Under the pieces are notes generated by a model. It made no database searches. It was not told the origin of the DNA and saw only the letters and a program-made list of their open reading frames with translations. From NCBI RefSeq assembly GCF_002014825.1, contig NZ_MUYU01000006.1, forward strand, positions 124,001 through 188,000: a DNA stretch of 64,000 nucleotides. The letters are read 5' to 3'. The DNA comes from Moraxella pluranimalium. GTDB taxonomy: Bacteria; Pseudomonadota; Gammaproteobacteria; Pseudomonadales; Moraxellaceae. Shown one piece after another: positions 45,888-55,235 of this stretch. A program made the translations under genes and the position numbers. Each line of letters opens with the position of its first letter. Position 1 is the stretch's first letter.

Positions 45888-46744
45888 TAGCGTGCCTTAA
45901 ATCCACGATGCACAGCGACGATACCGCCAGTTAGGTTGTGATAATCGCAGTTGACAAAGCCTGCATTTTCCATCATGCCTTTGAGTGTGGCTTGGTCAGG
46001 ATGCATACGGATGGATTCAGCCAGATATTGATAGCTTTCGGCATCGCCTGCGACCAGCTTACCCATGATTGGTAGAGCGGTGAATGAGTACAAATCGTAT
46101 GCTTTGGACAGTGGCTCAAACACAGGCTTACTAAATTCAAGTACCAATAGGCGTCCGCCTGGTTTTAGCACACGGTGCATGGCAGCAAGGGCTTTGTCTT
46201 TGTCCGTGACATTACGCAGGCCAAAGCTGATGGTCACCAGATCAAATGAATTATCCGCAAATGGCTCAAGTGTCTCAGCATTGGCAAGGACAAAATCGAC
46301 ATTATTACAGCCGGCATTGATCAGACGAGTGCGACCCACTTCTAGCATTGCTTCGTTGATGTCGGACAGCACCACTCGACCTGAGCGACCCACTTCACGG
46401 CTAAATACCTTGGCAAGATCCCCTGTACCGCCTGCGATATCAAGTACGTGCTGACCGCTACGCACACCTGTCAGGCTGATGGCATAGCGTTTCCACAGGC
46501 GATGGATACCAAAGCTCATCAAGTCGTTCATCACATCGTATTTGCGAGCCACAGAAGTGAATACTTCGGCGACTTTGGCTTGTTTTTCTGACTTGCGCAC
46601 CGTCTGATAGCCAAAGTGTGTGGTTTCTTCGGAGACAGGCTCGCTACCTTGTGGGCGTTGCAGTTCGCTTTGACCTTGGGGTGCGCCCGTTGGCAAGATA
46701 TTTGGGTTGGTGAATTGGGTGTCGGTGTTGTTTTCGCTTGTCAT
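45887..46744 (-). CDS. ubiE: Ubiquinone/menaquinone methyltransferase UbiE
   Basis: A SAM-dependent C-methyltransferase of quinone biosynthesis, 285 residues. Motif I is [12 protein letters not shown], the post-motif [11 protein letters not shown], and the UbiE signatures [18 protein letters not shown] and [15 protein letters not shown] are clear. An extra ~45-residue polar start (with NTDT... and [13 protein letters not shown]) is longer than in E. coli; translation could also begin further in. First gene of the ubi run. Confidence 0.96.
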   Translation of the reverse strand: MTSENNTDTQFTNPNILPTGAPQGQSELQRPQGSEPVSEETTHFGYQTVRKSEKQAKVAEVFTSVARKYDVMNDLMSFGIHRLWKRYAISLTGVRSGQHVLDIAGGTGDLAKVFSREVGRSGRVVLSDINEAMLEVGRTRLINAGCNNVDFVLANAETLEPFADNSFDLVTISFGLRNVTDKDKALAAMHRVLKPGGRLLVLEFSKPVFEPLSKAYDLYSFTALPIMGKLVAGDAESYQYLAESIRMHPDQATLKGMMENAGFVNCDYHNLTGGIVAVHRGFKAR

Positions 46745-46890
46745 AATTAAAGCCTAATTTTGAATAAAATTTTCAACCTTTAATAATACACTATTTTGCC
46801 ATCATTTTGGGAAAATTTGCCAAATTCTGTCATAAAATTGTCAATCAAAGCGTCAATCAAAGCCGCAAATAACACAGTCATCGCACGCCA

Positions 46891-47610
46891 TCAGGCGAAT
46901 GTGTCATAAATCGGCTTGTCATCATAAATCCGCTCAATGATACCAAGCTCGGTGGCAACAAACGGCACACTAAAGCTGTCAATCTTATCAATCGCAGCGA
47001 TGGCCTGTAGTCCATCATGGATGAAGTCATACAGGGGCTGATAGCCGTTACTGTAGGCGGTGGATTTGGCAAGCTTAAAGGCTTTTTGTAATAAAAATGA
47101 ATTAAATTGCTGATACGACGCATGGCAGACATCACTGATATGGCGAATTTGGCGAATGCGTTCGGCCTTATCATTGCCCGCTTGATATAGCCTTATCATC
47201 AGTGCGTCATCAATCGGTGTGCCTTGATGGTGCGCTACATAGACTTTGGCAAGTGCCAAATCAAGCTCGATGGCATCGCAAGTGGCACTTACGCCCATTA
47301 GCCCTGTGGCTAGGGTGTTTTTTGGGATGAGTTTTTCAAGCTTGCCTGAGCCTGCTTGGGCATTATTGCCTGCGGTGAGCAGCTGCTCGGCTAGTATATC
47401 AAACGCCGTATCGCTATAAATACGGTCAATGATATAGTGCGCCAGCGGTGCGGTTTTTGGGTTAGTAAATAGCGTATGATTGGCACGGTGAATACGGGTG
47501 CGTTGCCATGCTTGGATTTGACGGAGTGCATCAGCAAGCTCAGTGTCTTGGTGGTGGGGCAGGGCAAAATACCGCTCGAGCATCTGCACCATATCAGAGA
47601 TGAGTGACAT
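46891..47610 (-). CDS. FFLEELY-motif-like protein, unknown function
   Basis: A 239-residue soluble, mostly helical protein. The segment around QIQAWQRTRIHRANHTLF...APLAHYIIDRIYSD has the look of the FFLEELY-motif family (AWQ-x-R-L-x-R-T ... FFLEDLYG), but the FFLEELY block itself reads YIIDRIYSD, so the motif is altered. Function unknown in the family. I prefer the ATG at 47610 over 47622; neither has a strong ribosome site. Single gene, divergent from the phosphate transporter. Confidence 0.6.
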   Translation of the reverse strand: MSLISDMVQMLERYFALPHHQDTELADALRQIQAWQRTRIHRANHTLFTNPKTAPLAHYIIDRIYSDTAFDILAEQLLTAGNNAQAGSGKLEKLIPKNTLATGLMGVSATCDAIELDLALAKVYVAHHQGTPIDDALMIRLYQAGNDKAERIRQIRHISDVCHASYQQFNSFLLQKAFKLAKSTAYSNGYQPLYDFIHDGLQAIAAIDKIDSFSVPFVATELGIIERIYDDKPIYDTFA

Positions 47611-47765
47611 GATGATTTCCATAGTGATGAATGGCTTATCATCTTAGCATAAAATGATCGCACACGCCAAAAAGCTTGCTGGGTCGGCTTGTGGTCTGTT
47701 TACATAACTTTACATTCAGTAATTTTGTAAAATAAAATGATTACCTTTGGGTAAATGTGGTAAAA

Positions 47766-47799
47766 TTGTCATAAAACTGTCATATTTGGCACTTATAAT
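47766..47799 (+). promoter_or_regulatory. Pho box and -10 of the phosphate transporter
   Basis: TTGTCATAAAACTGTCAT (47766-47783) matches the Pho box consensus of two CTGTCAT repeats 4 bp apart at 17 of 18 positions. A consensus -10 TATAAT lies at 47794-47799, 10 bp downstream, the canonical distance for PhoB-activated promoters, where the Pho box replaces the -35. Confidence 0.8.
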
Positions 47800-47816
47800 A
47801 TGACAATATTGAGTGA

Positions 47817-47860
47817 CTGCCCAACAAGGATGCGATTGTGACAGCCTTGGGCGGTTTTTT
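47817..47860 (+). terminator. Terminator-like hairpin in the phosphate transporter leader
   Basis: An 8-bp stem (CTGCCCAA with TTGGGCGG, one G-T pair), 22-nt loop and T6, placed between the Pho promoter and the coding start. It could be an attenuator; an alternative stem uses CAAGG/CCTTG. Confidence 0.55.
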
Positions 47861-47883
47861 GTTATGATATTTTGGCTTGATTT

Positions 47884-49473
47884 ATGGTAAATTCAGCAAA
47901 ACAAACAACACCAATGGCAGGCAACCTGCTATTTGGCTTGATGATGGCGGCGGTCAGCATCTATTTTATTTGGTGGGGTCTGGACTACACCATGCACCAA
48001 CAAGTGTTGCTATTTTTGATCGCAAGCTTTTTTGGTATCTTTATGGCGTTCAACATCGGTGGTAACGATGTCGCCAACTCATTTGGTACATCAGTTGGTG
48101 CAGGGACGTTGACTGTCACTCAAGCATTGGCGGTGGCGGCGATTTTTGAAGTGTCAGGTGCGGTGCTCGCTGGTGCTGCGGTAACAGACACCATCCGTAG
48201 CGGTATCGTTGATATCGGTAAGCTTGGCGTATCGCCTGATCAGTTCATTTATCTGATGCTATCAGCGCTGATTGCGGCGGCGTTTTGGCTACTATTTGCC
48301 ACCAAAAAAGGTTTGCCAGTCTCAACCACGCACGCCATTATCGGTGGTATCGTCGGTAGTTCGATTGTGCTTGGTATCAGCCACGGCGGTACAGCATTGG
48401 CATTTGAGACGGTCAAATGGTCTAAGATTGGTGAAATCGCTATCTCATGGGTAGTGTCACCACTATTGGGTGCTATCTTGTCATACATCATTTATAGCAT
48501 CATCAAAAAGAACATCTTGGCATATAATGATCAAGCTGAAGCACGTGTCAAAGTGATCAAAATCAACAAAAAGACACTAAAACGTGAGCAAAAAGAGCAC
48601 TTTGATAGCCTAAGCGAAGAAGACAAGCTGCCATACACCAACGCCATGTTGCGTGACCAAGAAGTCTATAAAGATGCAGACTGCGCTCGTGAAGATCTAG
48701 AAACGGATTATTATCGTTCGCTGTATGATCTTGAGCGTGAGCGTGACAGTATCGACACGCTAAAAGCACTAAAAACTTGGGTACCATTGATTGCAGCGTT
48801 TGGTGCGGTCATCATGACAGCGATGGTTGTGTTCAAGGGTCTATCAAATACTGGTCTAAACCTATCAACGCTACAAGCAGCGCTGGTCATGGGTATGCTA
48901 GGTGCAATTGTTTGGCTTGCGGCGTTCATCTACACCAAGACCATTCGTGGTAAGCACAAAGAAGACTTGGGCAAAGCGACATTTATCCTATTTAGCTGGA
49001 TGCAGGTATTTACTGCGTGTGCGTTCGCCTTTAGTCATGGCTCAAACGACATCGCTAACGCTGTCGGGCCATTCGTTGCCGTCATGGAAGTCATCAGAAC
49101 TAATGCCATCGAAGCCAAGAGTATGGTGCCAGGCCCTGTGATGGTAACCTTTGGTGTGGCATTGATTGTTGGTCTATGGTTTATCGGTAAAGAAGTTATC
49201 CAAACTGTCGGTACTAACCTAACCGAAATGCATCCTGCATCAGGTTTCTCAGCGGAGCTTGCTGCTGCTGCGGTTGTGATGGGTGCATCAAGCCTAGGCA
49301 TCCCTGTCTCAAGTACGCATATCCTAGTCGGTGCGGTATTGGGTATCGGTATCGTCAACAAGAGCACCAACTGGAAGCTAATGCGTCCGATTGGCTTGGC
49401 TTGGGTGGTGACACTACCTGCCGCTGCTGCTATCAGTGCGATTGCTTTTGTTACACTAAACGCAGTGCTATAA
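47884..49473 (+). CDS. PitA-like inorganic phosphate transporter
   Basis: A PiT-family (PF01384) symporter of 529 residues. The duplicated family signature appears as FNIGGNDVANSFGTSVGAG near the N-terminus and FSHGSNDIANAVGPFVA in the second half. About ten hydrophobic segments flank a ~100-residue cytoplasmic insert (~210-300) that is charged and helical. The second start, 10 codons in, has no better ribosome site. It is probably phosphate-regulated (Pho box). Confidence 0.93.
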   Translation: MVNSAKQTTPMAGNLLFGLMMAAVSIYFIWWGLDYTMHQQVLLFLIASFFGIFMAFNIGGNDVANSFGTSVGAGTLTVTQALAVAAIFEVSGAVLAGAAVTDTIRSGIVDIGKLGVSPDQFIYLMLSALIAAAFWLLFATKKGLPVSTTHAIIGGIVGSSIVLGISHGGTALAFETVKWSKIGEIAISWVVSPLLGAILSYIIYSIIKKNILAYNDQAEARVKVIKINKKTLKREQKEHFDSLSEEDKLPYTNAMLRDQEVYKDADCAREDLETDYYRSLYDLERERDSIDTLKALKTWVPLIAAFGAVIMTAMVVFKGLSNTGLNLSTLQAALVMGMLGAIVWLAAFIYTKTIRGKHKEDLGKATFILFSWMQVFTACAFAFSHGSNDIANAVGPFVAVMEVIRTNAIEAKSMVPGPVMVTFGVALIVGLWFIGKEVIQTVGTNLTEMHPASGFSAELAAAAVVMGASSLGIPVSSTHILVGAVLGIGIVNKSTNWKLMRPIGLAWVVTLPAAAAISAIAFVTLNAVL

Positions 49474-49490
49474 TCAGCCGCCTTAGTAAG

Positions 49491-49524
49491 CAAAACCCCT
49501 TGGTGATGTCATCAAGGGGTTTTG
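49491..49524 (+). terminator. Intrinsic terminator after phosphate transporter
   Basis: Stem CAAAACCCCTTG / CAAGGGGTTTTG between the transporter and the convergent hslR fragment. Confidence 0.8.
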
Positions 49525-49570
49525 TATTGGGCATTATCTTGCGTTGCATCAATAGTAGTGCTGTGTGGTA

Positions 49571-49816
49571 TCACCATTGATGCTTGAATTTATTCAGCTC
49601 TCGGCGTTGTTTTTTGTCAGGTTTGGTGTCGGGACGGGCAAGGTTCAAAAGCTTTCGCTGTTCGGCAAAAAACTCTCGCTGTACCATGCTCTCTTCGGTC
49701 TCATCATACAGTGTTGCTGCGATGGTGGCATTGCCACGATTTTCGGATAAGGCTTTGATGACCACAGTTTTTTCTTCTAGGCGGGTGGCGTGTCCTTGGC
49801 GGATGGTGAGTGTATC
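49571..49816 (-). pseudogene. hslR: hslR (Hsp15) 3' fragment, split by insertion
   Basis: About 80 residues matching the C-terminal half of the ribosome-associated heat-shock protein Hsp15. They run from the ADTLTIRQGH joint to a basic, Lys/Arg-rich end (RPDTKPDKKQRRELNKFKHQW) that in intact Hsp15 helps bind RNA. The S4-domain half is at 56890-57053. Joining the two across the single 8-bp target sequence gives VGDTLTIRQGH with no lost residue and a ~135-residue protein, the normal family size. Confidence 0.88.
49809..49816. repeat. Left 8-bp target-site duplication
   Basis: AGTGTATC, identical to 56890-56897 at the other end of the element. Eight bases fit an IS1595-type target duplication. 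Confidence 0.85.
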
Positions 49817-49853
49817 CGCCATTATGTAGCACTTGCACAAAACTTTTAGTTAT

Positions 49854-49878
49854 AAAAGCAGCCAAATAGCTGCTTTTT
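49854..49878. terminator. Left inner terminator hairpin of the element
   Basis: AAAAGCAG...CTGCTTTT stem directly inside the left inverted end and beyond the res stop. Confidence 0.7.
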
Positions 49879-49891
49879 TGGCTGTACCACT

Positions 49892-52801
49892 CTATCGCAC
49901 TAAAAGCCCCAAAGCTTCCTGCAATATCGTCGCAACTCGCTGTCCTTCAAATTGTGTTTTGAACACAACATCAGCGCCACAACCAATTTCAGAAAATAAT
50001 TTTTGCGCATGTTTAATTTTCTTGCTTTCCTCTTTTCGCAATGAATCAGAGTCCGCCACATTTTTACTCTCTAAAACCAAATTCAGCGTCTCGCCAGAGT
50101 CGGTTTTCACGATATAAGCAAAATCGGGCGAATAAGTCCCACCACCTGCTACTGGAATTTTGATAGAATTTTTTGGGATTTTAGTGAATACGATCACTTC
50201 TTGAACTTGATTGTCTGTGATGTTTTCACGCTCTAATCCGCTGTCGTAAAATACACTTTCAAACAAAAATTCTGACAACGGAGTGGCATTGTCATATTGC
50301 GTACCCAAATCCGAAGCATTAACTTCTGTCAAGGCATTGCCTTGATTATCGGTAAATTTTGTCGGATGAATGCTGCCGCCAATATGATTATAACCTACTT
50401 CAAATGTATTGAATGAATTGAGTAGCAACCAGCGGTTAAAACCTGCATGAATTGCTCTGATCGTTTGTTCATTTAGATATTTTGAAATATCTAGGGTATC
50501 ACGCACAGCAAAAAAGGCTTGATGCAAGGTTTTGATTTGGATCAACGCCGTTTGCGATAATTTCAATAAAAATTCACGGTAATTAATCGTATTAATCGGC
50601 TCAAACACTTCATCATACACGCTGCCTGTCGCTACAGAGGTCAACAGCCCATTACTCACTTTGATTTCTTGCTGCGCAGTGCGTATGCTTGTTGGTGTGA
50701 ATTTATCAGTATTATCACGCAAATACTGTGTGAATAAAGCCAGAAATTCTGCTTCATCTTTGATTTTATATTGCAACAAGGCTTTTTGGTTAATCGCCTC
50801 CCATAAAGCTTTGAGTTCATCATATTTACCCACGCGCATTTTGACTTTTTCCATCTTATCACCCGAGCGGATAATTTTGTCTTTTTTCAGGCTACCTGAA
50901 ACTTCAAACGCTTTGGGAAACATATTTTTGGTTTCAGTAAAACCGTTTTCCACAAAAACATCATTGTCATCAATCAAATCTGCTAATTTCTTACGAATAT
51001 TTTTCTTGCTTTCATCAGGATAGGCTGCCAAGATTTTTTCAAGCAATTCATCATTCAATTCTGTAAAAATAATTGGCTTTGTTATCGTGCTATTAACTTC
51101 TTTTGTTAATTTTTCAATAAAATCACTTTCACTGCTATCCACAAAATAGTTTAAGAAAAACGCATGATCTTTCACACGAGCCATATATTCATTCACTGGC
51201 AAGCGCAAACCACGCCCAACTTCCTGTAATTTACTGGTTTCACTACCACTGGAGCGTAATTTACAAATTTGAAATACATTGGGATTATCCCAACCTTCTC
51301 GCAATGTCCATTTTGAGAAAATAAAACGACGAGGATTGGCCAGCGATAACAAGGTTTCTTTATCGTGCAAAATTTCATTTACTTCCTGCTCGATTTTGTC
51401 GTCTTTATCGCTGTTATCGCGTGAAAAATAACCGCCATGTGTCTTACTAATATCACTTAATGCCGTTTGCCAATATTGGCGTAAAAACTCATCGCTTTCA
51501 TTTTTGAGAATATTTTCTAATTCGGCTTTTACAGTTTTCTCAAAAATACTTTTTAAACTGCCTGAAAGCTGATTTTTGTCATCACGATAGCCTTGAATAT
51601 CGTCAATAAAAAACAAAGTCAGCGGTTTGATGCGTCCGCCATTACGCATAAGCAGTTGTTTTTCTAATGCAAAATGCTGTTTTACCGCTTGGCGCATCAT
51701 CTTATTTCGCACACTGTCATTGTATGAATAAGGGTTTAAGCTATCCCCTTTTTTCAGCTCGATACCGTTACTCAACACCAACTTGCTTTTGTTCATTTCC
51801 GCAACAAACAAATCATCAATCGCTTGATGAATACGGCTTAACAAATCGCCTTTGCTTAATTTAAGTTCTTGTTTATTTGAAATAAAAGTCGCTTCTTTGC
51901 CGTCCAAATCAATCAGCTTAATTCGCTCGCCGCTATCGCCGTCAATCTGTTCGGTAAACGCACGAATACCCTTGACCAAATCATCATTAAAGGCATCAAT
52001 CGCACTTAGGCGATAAAGCAAGTTATCAAATTGATTATTAAATGTCGCGCCATATCGCAAGATAAATTGAGCATTGAACTTTAGAATATTTGCCCATGTT
52101 TTAGCTGTATCTCGGGTTGGGAATTTATGCGGCTCATCCACAATCACAAACGGTTTTATTGCTGCCAACGCCTCAAACGGCACATGATATTTATCTTTGA
52201 GCAGATAACTGCCATCATTGCCTTTGTCTGTGCCAGCCATCGTGTCGGAATTAATCATGCCTGCATTGATAAGTAGTACATGGATTTTTTGTTCATCATC
52301 CGCTTCTACAAAGCGCACGATTTCATAAGGCATGGACGATTTTTTTGCCCTAGACTTTTGGCTTTCCACCACATACAGTTTGATTTCTTTTTCGCCATAA
52401 CGCCCTTCAAAATCTTTGCGAAAATGCTCGGCAAGGGACGTGCTTTGCAAAAAATTCTTCGTTCCTGCCTTAATGGAAAGGGTCGGCACTACCACGATAA
52501 ACTTAAACACGCCAAGTGTGCGGTTTAGCTCAAACATGGTTTTGGTGTAGGTATAAGTCTTACCCGTTCCTGTTTCCATCGCAATATCTAGTACATTACT
52601 GCCTGAAAGCGGTATGTCTTCCACGCCATTGGCTCTTTGGATTTTCTGCAAATTATCCGTTTTCAGATTGCCTGAAAACACAATTTCGGGATTTTCATCT
52701 CGGCCGCCGTGTTTTAAATGCACACAGTCGAACACACTCAAAACCGATTCAATCGCCCGTTCTTGGTGTGGTAAGTTTTTTTCGTAAGTAAAACCAGCCA
52801 T
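49892..52801 (-). CDS. Type III restriction endonuclease subunit Res
   Basis: 969 residues. The N-terminal helicase part has ETGTGKTYT (motif I, ~residues 74-82) and VDEPHKF (motif II); arginine-finger region QEVGRGLRLP (motif VI) follows. The C-terminal nuclease shows a PD-(D/E)xK pattern: GGTYSPDFAYIV then LVLESKN. It works only with Mod bound to DNA. It begins one base inside the mod stop codon (TAATG overlap). Base composition is more AT-rich than the surrounding chromosome, and it contains an exact Eikenella-type uptake sequence (50889-50900). The gene looks intact, although mod is not. Confidence 0.93.
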   Translation of the reverse strand: MAGFTYEKNLPHQERAIESVLSVFDCVHLKHGGRDENPEIVFSGNLKTDNLQKIQRANGVEDIPLSGSNVLDIAMETGTGKTYTYTKTMFELNRTLGVFKFIVVVPTLSIKAGTKNFLQSTSLAEHFRKDFEGRYGEKEIKLYVVESQKSRAKKSSMPYEIVRFVEADDEQKIHVLLINAGMINSDTMAGTDKGNDGSYLLKDKYHVPFEALAAIKPFVIVDEPHKFPTRDTAKTWANILKFNAQFILRYGATFNNQFDNLLYRLSAIDAFNDDLVKGIRAFTEQIDGDSGERIKLIDLDGKEATFISNKQELKLSKGDLLSRIHQAIDDLFVAEMNKSKLVLSNGIELKKGDSLNPYSYNDSVRNKMMRQAVKQHFALEKQLLMRNGGRIKPLTLFFIDDIQGYRDDKNQLSGSLKSIFEKTVKAELENILKNESDEFLRQYWQTALSDISKTHGGYFSRDNSDKDDKIEQEVNEILHDKETLLSLANPRRFIFSKWTLREGWDNPNVFQICKLRSSGSETSKLQEVGRGLRLPVNEYMARVKDHAFFLNYFVDSSESDFIEKLTKEVNSTITKPIIFTELNDELLEKILAAYPDESKKNIRKKLADLIDDNDVFVENGFTETKNMFPKAFEVSGSLKKDKIIRSGDKMEKVKMRVGKYDELKALWEAINQKALLQYKIKDEAEFLALFTQYLRDNTDKFTPTSIRTAQQEIKVSNGLLTSVATGSVYDEVFEPINTINYREFLLKLSQTALIQIKTLHQAFFAVRDTLDISKYLNEQTIRAIHAGFNRWLLLNSFNTFEVGYNHIGGSIHPTKFTDNQGNALTEVNASDLGTQYDNATPLSEFLFESVFYDSGLERENITDNQVQEVIVFTKIPKNSIKIPVAGGGTYSPDFAYIVKTDSGETLNLVLESKNVADSDSLRKEESKKIKHAQKLFSEIGCGADVVFKTQFEGQRVATILQEALGLLVR

Positions 52802-54743
52802 TAAAAAACCCTCGCAAGCACGCTTAAATTATTCAAACCTTTTTTATTGGCATAGGTTTTCACCGCTTGCGCCAATTCTTTCTGTATGGCACTGTCCATA
52901 TTTTGGCTAAACAAAACAATGCGTCCAGGCACAAAATCCTTGTCGTTGTCCAGTTTTTCAATCAAGGCTTTGACGCATTCAGAATGAAAACCGCTTGCCA
53001 GCAAATACAGATGCTGACGGCAGTAATAAGCCGTGTAGCCTGCCAAATCAATGGCTTGCACTTTTTCAGGCAGTCTGCAACCGTCATACACACGCCAAGT
53101 GGTTAAAAGCGTGTGTAATTGTTCATCGCTCAAAGCCGTATCTTTGGTATCGGGCAAATCCGCTTGTTGTGGGTTGAAATCATCGGTTAAAGCAGCCTGA
53201 AAATTGGGGACGGTTTCAAAGATTTTGAAACCCAAATCGCCTGAATAATCGGGATTTTCAGCGTGGATTTTTACGGCCGCTAATTCAATTCTTGCCTTTG
53301 TGATTTCAAATAAATTATGTGGCTTTTGGTGTTTCTCCAACCAATTAATTGCATTTTGAATTATTTTTTTGTTTTCTGCGCTTGCAGTCTTTAATGCTTC
53401 ATCTAAATTTTCTGGTAATTGGATACAGATATATCTTAAATTTAAGTCTTGATTTTCTCTATTTAGTTGCTTAACAGTATGGGCAGTTGTGCCAGAACCT
53501 GCGAAGAAATCTAATACAAAGTCATTATTTTTTGCATTAGATATAGCAATAAGTGATTTAATTAAAGTAGTGTTTTTGGGATTTGAAAATATATTTTTCT
53601 GTCCAAATAAATCAGTTAGTTCTTGGCTACCCAGTTGATTATGACCAAATAAAGTATGCTCCCACCAGTTTGTTGCACACTGTCCTTCTTCCTCTCTTTC
53701 AAATTTGAAATATTTTTTTCTTGGCAAGCCATCCCCATTATTTGTGAATATAATACGATTGTCTTTTAATAACTTATCAAAAGTTTCATATTCTCCCATC
53801 CATTCTTCAATATATACTTTCCCAGTAGGCGTAGTAATTGAATAGGTTGTTCCAGTTTGGTCAGAACCAGTTTTCCAAGGTTTAGTTGCCCAATCCCCTC
53901 TTGGGTCATTATCGGGATTTGAAAACCTTCCAGTTAGAGGCAGTTTGCCAACACCACTTGTTTTATAATATTGTGAATTTTTTGCATAACACAAAATATG
54001 TTCTGCGACCAAACCTATCATTTTTGTTTTATCATTTGGTTGATTGTGCCTACGTCTCCAGTGAATATGTCCTTCAAAATTCTCTTCCCCAAACACTTCA
54101 TCACATAAAATCTTTAATTGTGCCTGTTCATTGTCGTCAATGCTGATAAAAATCACACCATCTTCACGCAATAATTCACGTGCCACATACAAACGCGGAT
54201 ACATAAACGTCAGCCACGCACTGTGCGAATTGGATTTTTGGCGGTAAATTCCAGTACACGTTCGGCCTCTTCCAAGCTCATACCGCCCAGTTCCGCCAAC
54301 TGCTGCGGCGTAAACTTACGATCGTCTTGATAGACAAAGCCGTCCGAACCTGTGTTATACGGCGGGTCAATGTAAATCATCTTAATTTGGTTTTTGTAGG
54401 CGTGTTTCAAGTGTTTTAGCACTTCCAAATTGTCGCCTTTAATCAACAGGTTTTCGCTGTTGGCGTTTTCAGGCTGCCTGTTGTGTTCCGTATCTTCTGC
54501 CAGTAAAGTTTCAGGGGGCGTATCTTTCAAAACACGCGCATAGGATTTACCCAGCCAATTTAGGCTATAACCTTCTTTTTGTGTATGAATGCCGTCTGAA
54601 TGCAAAATTTCTGCCAATTTATCAGGCAAAAATGCACCATGCTTGTCAAAGCAATTGGGGAAATGCTGTTTTAAGAGTGCAAGCCGTTCATTTTCAGGCT
54701 GCGTGTTTGATGAAAACAAGGTTTCTTGGGTAAGCTCAGTCAT
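52801..54743 (-). pseudogene. Type III DNA methyltransferase Mod, frameshifted
   Basis: Two frames together make one beta-class N6-adenine methyltransferase. The first (54743-54210, 177 residues) holds the catalytic DPPYNTGSDGFVY motif and ends out of frame (NPIRTVRG). The second (54204-52801) continues with the expected MYPRLYVARELL, the target-recognition part and motif I DFFAGSGTTAHTV. The break is near 54227-54232: adding one A to CCAATTCG restores KNPNSHSAWLTFMYPRL. A good ribosome site (AAGGGGG) precedes the ATG. If real, the mutation removes methylation and, because type III Res needs Mod, restriction too. A sequencing error cannot be excluded. Confidence 0.88.
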
Positions 54744-54766
54744 GACTTACCCCCTTGAGTTTTATA

Positions 54767-54790
54767 CTGTGCTGTGCTGTGCTGTGCTGT
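54767..54790. repeat. Pentanucleotide simple repeat upstream of mod
   Basis: CTGTG in 4.8 tandem copies (ACAGC when read with mod), 24-47 bp before the mod start. In-frame stop codons separate it from the coding sequence, so it cannot switch the reading frame, but could change promoter spacing or the leader. Confidence 0.85.
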
Positions 54791-54846
54791 AAAGCATAGT
54801 CAATCCTTTATTTAAGTCAATATTTTATAGAAAAAAATGGCTTGTC

Positions 54847-55092
54847 TTATAAAGACAAATTCTCACAACCTATAATTTTTAACACCTGCATCATAAAAAT
54901 CGCCCCAAAAGTACCTCTGGCGATTTTATTACTGATGTTTTGTGGGCTTTCATGAATGCCTTGGGTCGCCAATCTTTCTGAGATTTCTACATAGCTGATA
55001 TTGCGTCTGGCGATTTCAGCCTTAAGCAAACCTCTTACATAGTCTTTCCAGTAAGTTTCATCGGAAAAATCGTGATTTTGTTTTGTCATCAT
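54847..55092 (-). CDS. DUF6471-like small HTH-type protein
   Basis: 81 residues. The central pattern (EIARRNISYVEISERLATQGIHESPQNISNKIARG) has the geometry of an XRE-like helix-turn-helix and resembles DUF6471 proteins. It lies upstream of mod on the same strand (gap 103 bp) and divergent from the transposase. Palindromes at 55121-55140 and 55174-55191 in the divergent gap could be its operators. It is probably a regulator of the module, by inference. Confidence 0.7.
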   Translation of the reverse strand: MMTKQNHDFSDETYWKDYVRGLLKAEIARRNISYVEISERLATQGIHESPQNISNKIARGTFGAIFMMQVLKIIGCENLSL

Positions 55093-55120
55093 TGTTTCTC
55101 TAACAACACTAAATATATGT

Positions 55121-55191
55121 TTTCATTATACATGATGAAAAAAGTATTTGCAAATGTATATTATTGTGATATAATCATCATATATGATGAT
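55121..55191. promoter_or_regulatory. Divergent control region with two palindromes
   Basis: Perfect 18-bp palindrome ATCATCATATATGATGAT at 55174-55191 and a related interrupted one (TTTCAT...ATGAAA) at 55121-55140, between the HTH-like gene (left) and transposase (right). AT-rich; a promoter is likely in both directions. Confidence 0.5.
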
Positions 55192-55235
55192 ATAAACACA
55201 TATTGGTTGCTAATTAATTATTATTGGAGAACACC

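Noticed and set aside
52801..54204. Independent second methyltransferase gene
   Set aside because: It lacks the DPPY motif, and its start lies inside the expected mod sequence; it is the frame-shifted rest of mod.
54210..54743. Phase variation of mod through the reading frame by the CTGTG repeat
   Set aside because: An in-frame TAA lies six bases before the ATG, so the repeat is outside the coding frame.
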